Source: an uncultured Gammaproteobacteria bacterium
Lineage (GTDB): Bacteria; Pseudomonadota; Gammaproteobacteria; Xanthomonadales; Xanthomonadaceae
Length of the DNA stretch: 9,816 bases
Direction of reading: 5' to 3'
NCBI GenBank assembly: GCA_946885735.1
Contig: CAMPGW010000098.1
Coordinates: 1 to 9,816 of the forward strand
The notes under the pieces are model-generated. The model worked only from the letters and a program-made list of their open reading frames with translations. It did not search any database and was not told the origin of the DNA. Below, in pieces: positions 5,803 to 9,816 of this stretch. Positions within the stretch are counted from its first letter, which is position 1. The number at the start of each line of letters is the position of its first letter. A program made the translations under genes and the position numbers.

Positions 5803-7688
5803 CGGTGCTTGCTTGCCTTGTGGTGGTCGGCCAGGGCCACGACCTTGCGGCCCGCCGGACGGTAATCGTGCACGGTCTCGCGCAAATAGGACTTGAATGC
5901 CTCGTCGTCGGCGTCGGAACGCAGCAACGCGTCCAGGCGCTCGAGGTGGCGGTTCATGGTGGCGGCATCCACCGGGCGCGGCTCCGAGCGCATCACCCGC
6001 GGGTTCAAGGTGGCCGAATAGCGCTCCTCGGGGTGCAACACGGTCTCATGCAGTTTCTCGCCCGGGCGCAGGCCGGTGTACTCGATGGCGATGTCCGTCC
6101 CCGGATGCTTTCCGGCCAGCCGGATCATCTGTTCGGCCAGTTCGCGGATGGCCACGGGCTGGCCCATGTCCAGCGTGAACACCGAGGCCGTCGCGACCGA
6201 TAGATGCGTGGTCTGCAGGATCAGCTGGCAGGCCTCGGGGATGGTCATGAAGTAGCGGGTCACTTCCGGATGGGTGACCGTCACCGGGCCGCCGGCGGCG
6301 ATCTGCGCGCGGAACAAGGGCACCACGCTGCCCGCCGAATCGAGCACGTTGCCGAAGCGGACCGTGGCGAGCGAGGTCGCGCTGCCCGCGAACAGTGCCT
6401 GGCATGCCAGTTCGGCGAGCCGCTTGCTCGCGCCGAGCACGCTGACCGGCTCGATGGCCTTGTCGGTCGAGATCAGGACGAAGTTGCGCACTCCTGCCGT
6501 GCGGCAGGCACGTGCCAGGGCCCCGGTGACCTGCACGTTGTTGCGCATCGCCGCGCGCACCTGTTCCTCCAGCATGGGCACCTGCTTGCAGGCGGCCGCG
6601 TGGAAGACGTACTCCACCCCCTGCAGGTGGGCGCGGTAGGCGGACACGTCGAGGCAGTCGGCCAGCAGCGGGCGCAGGTCGAGCCCGGGAAAATCCTCGC
6701 GCAAGGATCGGGTGATCTCCTCCAGGGACTGCTCGTCGCGCTCGAGCAACACCAGCCGGGACACGCCTGCCTGCGCGCACTGGTGCGCCAGCTCCGACCC
6801 GATCGAGCCGCCGGCGCCGGTGATCATCACCTGCCGCGAGCCGAAGTATTCGCGCACGAGTTGCCAATCGAACTGCACGGGTTCACGCCCCAGCAGGTCT
6901 TCGATCGCGACTTCGCGCAGTTCGAATCCGCCGCCGAGCTGGTCCTCGAGCTGGTCCGTGAGCCGGCTGACCTTGCGGAAGGGCAAACCGGTGGAGTCGC
7001 AGAGTTCGACCACCCGCCGCATCTGCGCGGCATTCGCCGACGGCATGGTGATCACGAGCAGCGTGGCGGCGGTCTCGCGGGCGACCCGCTCGAGTTCGTC
7101 GAGCGTCCCGAGCACCTGTACGCCCTGGATCTTCGCGCCCTTGAGCACGACGGTGTCGTCGAGCAGGCCCACCGGGTGGTAGCGGTCCTGGGCGCGCAAC
7201 TCGCGCAGCAACATTTCTCCTGCGCGCCCTGCCCCCAGGATGAGGATGCGGGTGGCGTCCGCCTTGCGCGATTGCGCGAGGCTGTTGTCCTTCCACAGTC
7301 GGTACACCAGGCGCGGCAGGCCCAGTCCGAGGATCAGGAACGGCGCGTACGGCACCAGCACCCGGCGCGGGACCTGCGGCAACATGCCGAGCACCATGTA
7401 GGCCGGGACGATGAGCAGCAGCCCGATGAAGGCCGCGCTGGCGATGTTGACGAGGTCGGGCATGCTGGCGAAGCGCCAGACGCCGCGATAGAGGCCAACC
7501 CGCCAGAACACGATGCCCTGGATGAGCACGGCGATGAGGAGTTCGCGCACCAGGAAGGCGGAAGGCGGCGCGCCGGCCTGCCCGGCCAGCCAGCGCAGCA
7601 ACAGCCAGGTCGCGGCAACCATCAGCAGGTCGTGCAGGACGACCAGCAGGCGCGGCAGGTGCGCGATCCAGGGCCAACGCCTCGCCAC
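5799..7688 (-). CDS. Membrane UDP-sugar 4,6-dehydratase/epimerase, WbpM/CapD/PglF family
   Basis: With the GTG start at 7688 this is a 629-residue protein, the usual size for the membrane-anchored WbpM/PglF group. About four hydrophobic segments lie at 12-34, 45-64, 82-103 and 110-125. A first Rossmann-like domain follows with LILGAGRAGEML (149-160), then the catalytic short-chain dehydrogenase domain with ITGAGGSIGSE (289-299), AAACKQVPMLE (364-374), LISTDKAIEP (405-414) and VLGASKRLAE (417-426). RPGEKLHE (541-548) is also typical. Characterised members convert UDP-GlcNAc to UDP-4-keto-6-deoxy-GlcNAc, a precursor of QuiNAc, FucNAc or bacillosamine. The substrate here is inferred. The family replaces the usual catalytic Tyr, commonly with Met; here that position is Leu418. 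The open frame extends upstream to 7931, but those extra residues are Arg/Gly-rich and overlap the transferase gene. GTG 7688 has a good Shine-Dalgarno and overlaps the upstream stop by 1 nt (TAGTG). Confidence 0.93.
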   Translation of the reverse strand: MARRWPWIAHLPRLLVVLHDLLMVAATWLLLRWLAGQAGAPPSAFLVRELLIAVLIQGIVFWRVGLYRGVWRFASMPDLVNIASAAFIGLLLIVPAYMVLGMLPQVPRRVLVPYAPFLILGLGLPRLVYRLWKDNSLAQSRKADATRILILGAGRAGEMLLRELRAQDRYHPVGLLDDTVVLKGAKIQGVQVLGTLDELERVARETAATLLVITMPSANAAQMRRVVELCDSTGLPFRKVSRLTDQLEDQLGGGFELREVAIEDLLGREPVQFDWQLVREYFGSRQVMITGAGGSIGSELAHQCAQAGVSRLVLLERDEQSLEEITRSLREDFPGLDLRPLLADCLDVSAYRAHLQGVEYVFHAAACKQVPMLEEQVRAAMRNNVQVTGALARACRTAGVRNFVLISTDKAIEPVSVLGASKRLAELACQALFAGSATSLATVRFGNVLDSAGSVVPLFRAQIAAGGPVTVTHPEVTRYFMTIPEACQLILQTTHLSVATASVFTLDMGQPVAIRELAEQMIRLAGKHPGTDIAIEYTGLRPGEKLHETVLHPEERYSATLNPRVMRSEPRPVDAATMNRHLERLDALLRSDADDEAFKSYLRETVHDYRPAGRKVVALADHHKASKHR

Positions 7689-8668
7689 TACACCACCCCC
7701 TGCCGTCTGGTCCGCAGCCAATGCCGCCGCATGCCGGAGTATGCCGCCGCGCCGGCCATCGCGTTCAGGATAAGAACTGCCCACATAACGGAAGTTGAAC
7801 GCAGACTGAGTGCGGCAAGGGCCAATGCGACGCTGGCGGCCGTCCAGGCCGCGTACCCGATTGCGACCTGCAGGTGCGAATGTCCACTTCGGACCGCGTA
7901 CTGGTACAGGTGTTCGCGATGCGCCCGCCACACCGGCTTTCCCGCCACCGCGCGGCGCGCCAGGGTCAGCCCCGTGTCGACCAGCAGCGGCGTCAGCATG
8001 AGCAGCGCAGCGGGCACGGGCACCGAGCCATGCAGGCAGGACAGCAGGAGCAGGCTGCCCGCCGCCGCGCCGATCGCATGGCTGCCGACATCACCCAGGA
8101 AGACCCGCGCGGTCGGAAGGTTGAAGGGCAGGAAGCCCAGGCAGGCGCCGGCCAGGGCCCAGCCGGCGAGTGCAAGGCCTTCGTGCTGGCCCGGCCACGC
8201 CGCGATCGCGATGGCAAGCACCAGGCCCTGCAGGGCCAGCAGTCCATTGCTTCCGTCCATGAAGTTGAAGGCGTTGACGAGGTAGGCCAGTGCCAGGGTG
8301 ACGGCCGCCCACGCCGGCCAGTCCACCAGCCCCGCGCCGGAGGCCACCAGGCCCGCGGCGATGAGCTGAAGCATGAGCTTGGTCGCGGCCTGCGGCGACC
8401 ACAGGTCGTCGGCCAGGCCGACCAGTGCGAACAAGGCGACGCCGGCCGCCATCGCCATCGACCCCGACCACAGCGCGAACACCAGCACGGCGACGACGGC
8501 GATGCCGATGCCGCCGCCGCGCGGCGTGGGCTGCGCATGCAGCCTGCGTGCGCCGGGCGCATCCAGCAGCCGGCGCCGGCGCGCGAGCACGGTCCAGCCC
8601 GCGGTCAGGGCAGCACTGCAGGCGGCGGCAACCGCTGCGCCGATGGCGGCTTCCATCGGTTCGACCAT
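7688..8668 (-). CDS. Polyprenyl-phosphate sugar-1-phosphate transferase, GT4/MraY-WecA superfamily, WbpL-like
   Basis: A 326-residue polytopic membrane enzyme with roughly ten hydrophobic segments. Members move a sugar-1-phosphate from a UDP-sugar to undecaprenyl phosphate, the first membrane step of O-antigen or other glycan assembly. Motifs in order: LLDAPGARRLHAQPTPRGGG (34-53), the Mg-binding DD at 87-88 in LADDL, NAFNFMDGSNGL (132-143) with Asp138, ARVFLGDVGSHAIG (187-200), and the His loop RAHREHLYQ (248-256). The FNFMDG and AHREHLYQ forms are nearer to WbpL (FucNAc/QuiNAc-1-phosphate transferase) than to WecA or MraY. The adjacent WbpM-like dehydratase makes the kind of nucleotide sugar WbpL uses, and supports that reading. 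I chose the ATG at 8668, which overlaps the lapB stop as TGATG. GGGGGAG (8677-8671) is only 2 nt upstream, so the in-frame ATG at 8656 is an alternative. The open frame reaches 8728, but that would overlap lapB by 60 nt. Confidence 0.9.
   Translation of the reverse strand: MVEPMEAAIGAAVAAACSAALTAGWTVLARRRRLLDAPGARRLHAQPTPRGGGIGIAVVAVLVFALWSGSMAMAAGVALFALVGLADDLWSPQAATKLMLQLIAAGLVASGAGLVDWPAWAAVTLALAYLVNAFNFMDGSNGLLALQGLVLAIAIAAWPGQHEGLALAGWALAGACLGFLPFNLPTARVFLGDVGSHAIGAAAGSLLLLSCLHGSVPVPAALLMLTPLLVDTGLTLARRAVAGKPVWRAHREHLYQYAVRSGHSHLQVAIGYAAWTAASVALALAALSLRSTSVMWAVLILNAMAGAAAYSGMRRHWLRTRRQGVV
7696..7701 (-). promoter_or_regulatory. Shine-Dalgarno that fixes the GTG start of the dehydratase
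   Basis: On the minus strand AGGGGG (7701-7696) is followed by 7 nt (TGGTGTA) and then the GTG at 7688. The spacing is ideal. The site lies in the last codons of the transferase gene, so ribosomes can reinitiate across the TAGTG overlap. This supports a GTG start over any ATG further upstream. Confidence 0.65.
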
Positions 8669-9816
8669 CACTCCCCCGCGGCGCTGTGCAGGGGCTTGAT
8701 GGTGCCCCAGTGCTTGCAGCTCGGGCATTGCCAGTGGTGGGCACGCGCACCGAAACCACAGCGCTGGCAGCGATAGCTGTTGGTGCGCACGACCAGCTGG
8801 TCGGTGATCTGCTTGAGCGTGCGCAGGGACTCGGCCGGATCGTCGCCGGGATTGTCGATGCTCAGGTCGATCAACGCGGCCTCGCCGCGGATCGAGGGCC
8901 GTTGCTGCAACTGCCGCGCGAGGAACGCCTGCGCCGCACCGATGCCCTCGTCGCGCTGGATCAGCTGCGCCAGTGCCAGCACCGGCGAAACCCCGGGGTA
9001 GTGCTCGATCATCTCCTGCAGGAAGCCGCGCGCGCGCGCGGTCTCGCCGCGACGCTCGTAACAGGCCAGCAGGGGGCCGAGGATCTCGGGCAGGAATTCG
9101 ATGTCGTGGCGCGCCACCCGCTCGAAGGCCCGGATGGCGGCGGCGTCGTTGCCCTCGGCCAGTTCGAGGCGGCCCTCGATCACGCCGGCGCGCACGCTGT
9201 TGCTGTCGGCGGCGTAGGCACGGCCGATCTCCTCCCGCGCGAGATCGCCGCGGTTCTCCAGGCGCGCCTTCTCGGCGAGCTCACAGTAGAAGTGCGCGAT
9301 CACCTTGCCCATGGACTCGCCGGAGGTCTTCTCGTACTCCAGCGCATGGTCGATCGCCTTGTACCAGTCACGCTCGAACTGGTAGATCGCGATCAGCTGC
9401 CGCAGGGCCTGCGGGGCATGCACGCCCATCTTCACCAGGTCGGTGAACAGGGTCTCGGCGCGATCGAGCAAGCCGGCGCGCATGTAGTCCTCGCCCAGCG
9501 CGAGCACCGCGCGCGTCTTCTGTTCCTCGGACAACCCGATGCGGGCCACCAGGTTCTGGTGCAGGCGGATCGCGCGGTCGACTTCGCCGCGGCGGCGGAA
9601 CAGGTGGCCGAGCGCGAATTGCGTCTCGACCGTGTCCTTGTCCACTTCGGCGATCTGCAGGAATATCTCGATCGCCTTGTCCTGCTGCTCATTGAGCAGA
9701 TAGTTCAGGCCGCGGAAGTAGGTGTTGGACAGGCGCGACACGCGCGCCCCGCCCTTGATCTCGCCGCCGCGCCGGCCTGCCAGCCAGCCGGCCGCGGCTG
9801 CGGCCGGAATCAGGAG
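8668..9816 (-). CDS. lapB: LPS assembly protein LapB (YciM), 5' end cut by the window edge
   Basis: LapB is an inner-membrane-anchored cytoplasmic TPR protein that works with FtsH to control LpxC degradation, and so LPS synthesis; that role is known from Escherichia coli. The window holds 382 residues plus the TGA at 8668-8670. The frame is open through 9816, and the first visible residues (LLIPAAAAAGWLAGRR) correspond to the end of the E. coli transmembrane helix (LLPVAAAYGWYMGRR). Only about 7-10 N-terminal residues are therefore missing. TPR repeats fill about 28-340, including NYLLNEQQDKAIEIFL (37-52) and LGHLFRRRGEVDRAIRLHQ (69-87). The C-terminal rubredoxin-like metal site has Cys350, Cys353, Cys364 and Cys367 in two CxxC pairs, followed by WGTIKP. 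Taking the GTG at 9741 as start would give 357 residues and lose the membrane anchor, so that start is wrong. In E. coli lapA precedes lapB; that region is outside the window. It is the first visible gene of the operon and overlaps the transferase gene by 1 nt. Confidence 0.95.
   Translation of the reverse strand, partial: LLIPAAAAAGWLAGRRGGEIKGGARVSRLSNTYFRGLNYLLNEQQDKAIEIFLQIAEVDKDTVETQFALGHLFRRRGEVDRAIRLHQNLVARIGLSEEQKTRAVLALGEDYMRAGLLDRAETLFTDLVKMGVHAPQALRQLIAIYQFERDWYKAIDHALEYEKTSGESMGKVIAHFYCELAEKARLENRGDLAREEIGRAYAADSNSVRAGVIEGRLELAEGNDAAAIRAFERVARHDIEFLPEILGPLLACYERRGETARARGFLQEMIEHYPGVSPVLALAQLIQRDEGIGAAQAFLARQLQQRPSIRGEAALIDLSIDNPGDDPAESLRTLKQITDQLVVRTNSYRCQRCGFGARAHHWQCPSCKHWGTIKPLHSAAGE
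9027..9040. repeat. (CG)7 dinucleotide run inside lapB
   Basis: Seven consecutive CG units sit in the Ala-Arg-Ala-Arg codons of the GETARARGF segment of lapB. Loss or gain of one unit would shift the frame of an important envelope gene. Runs of this length are not rare in GC-rich Arg/Ala coding sequence. Confidence 0.5.

Noticed and set aside
4885..5865. A 326-codon plus-strand frame opposite galU
   Set aside because: It overlaps galU entirely, shows no domain, and its codon pattern is that of the complement of galU.
6204..8285. A 693-codon open frame on the plus strand, antisense to the dehydratase and transferase genes
   Set aside because: It mirrors two well-supported genes with clear motifs. 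Its product is rich in His, Gln, Arg and Ala with no recognisable domain, as expected from the antisense of GC-rich codons.
1..9816. Mobile element, phage, CRISPR, toxin-antitoxin or defence system
   Set aside because: No transposase, integrase, terminal repeats, regularly spaced repeats or toxin/antitoxin pair is visible. All but one of the supported genes have housekeeping metabolic or envelope roles.

Overview
This 9.8 kb window is GC-rich and densely coding. It looks like chromosome from a gammaproteobacterium, most likely of the Xanthomonadaceae/Lysobacteraceae (Xanthomonas, Lysobacter, Luteimonas and relatives). The lapB gene, the PsrA-like regulator and the high GC third-position bias all fit, but this placement is inferred from gene content and I could not confirm it by search. 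I see no tRNA, rRNA, insertion sequence, CRISPR array, phage gene or clear sign of recent transfer.

Left half, plus strand (about 75-4338): a fatty-acid beta-oxidation operon. A TetR-family regulator resembling Pseudomonas PsrA comes first. It is followed after 27 bp by a fused 3-hydroxyacyl-CoA dehydrogenase/enoyl-CoA hydratase of the FadN type (dehydrogenase half first, hydratase half last). After 4 more bp comes a thiolase, FadA. Just upstream of the regulator, a perfect inverted repeat (GAAAC-N4-GTTTC inside 7-bp arms) matches the published PsrA operator consensus and overlaps the expected transcription start. The whole operon therefore looks autoregulated by an acyl-chain-responsive repressor. 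Together FadN and FadA carry out the hydration, second oxidation and thiolysis steps of each cycle. The acyl-CoA ligase, acyl-CoA dehydrogenase and electron-transfer partners are not in the window.

Middle (4339-4919): a short intergenic region with a weak candidate promoter, then one small unrecognised membrane protein with three predicted transmembrane segments. It converges on the next operon with only 4 bp between the two stop codons.

Right half, minus strand (9816 down to 4924): a tightly packed envelope-polysaccharide operon read in the order lapB, a WbpL-like polyprenyl-phosphate sugar-1-phosphate transferase, a WbpM/CapD-like UDP-sugar 4,6-dehydratase, galU. Every junction is an overlapping stop/start (TGATG, TAGTG, ATGA), so the genes are probably translationally coupled. 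LapB controls LPS supply through LpxC turnover. The dehydratase makes a UDP-4-keto-6-deoxy sugar, the transferase can load a sugar phosphate onto undecaprenyl phosphate to start O-antigen, and GalU makes UDP-glucose. lapB runs off the right edge and lacks only its first few codons. The promoter of this operon lies outside the window.

I did not find a previously undescribed system. The points most worth checking are the operator, a short run of AT-rich codons inside the FadN active-site region, the orphan membrane protein, and the translationally coupled lapB/O-antigen gene order.
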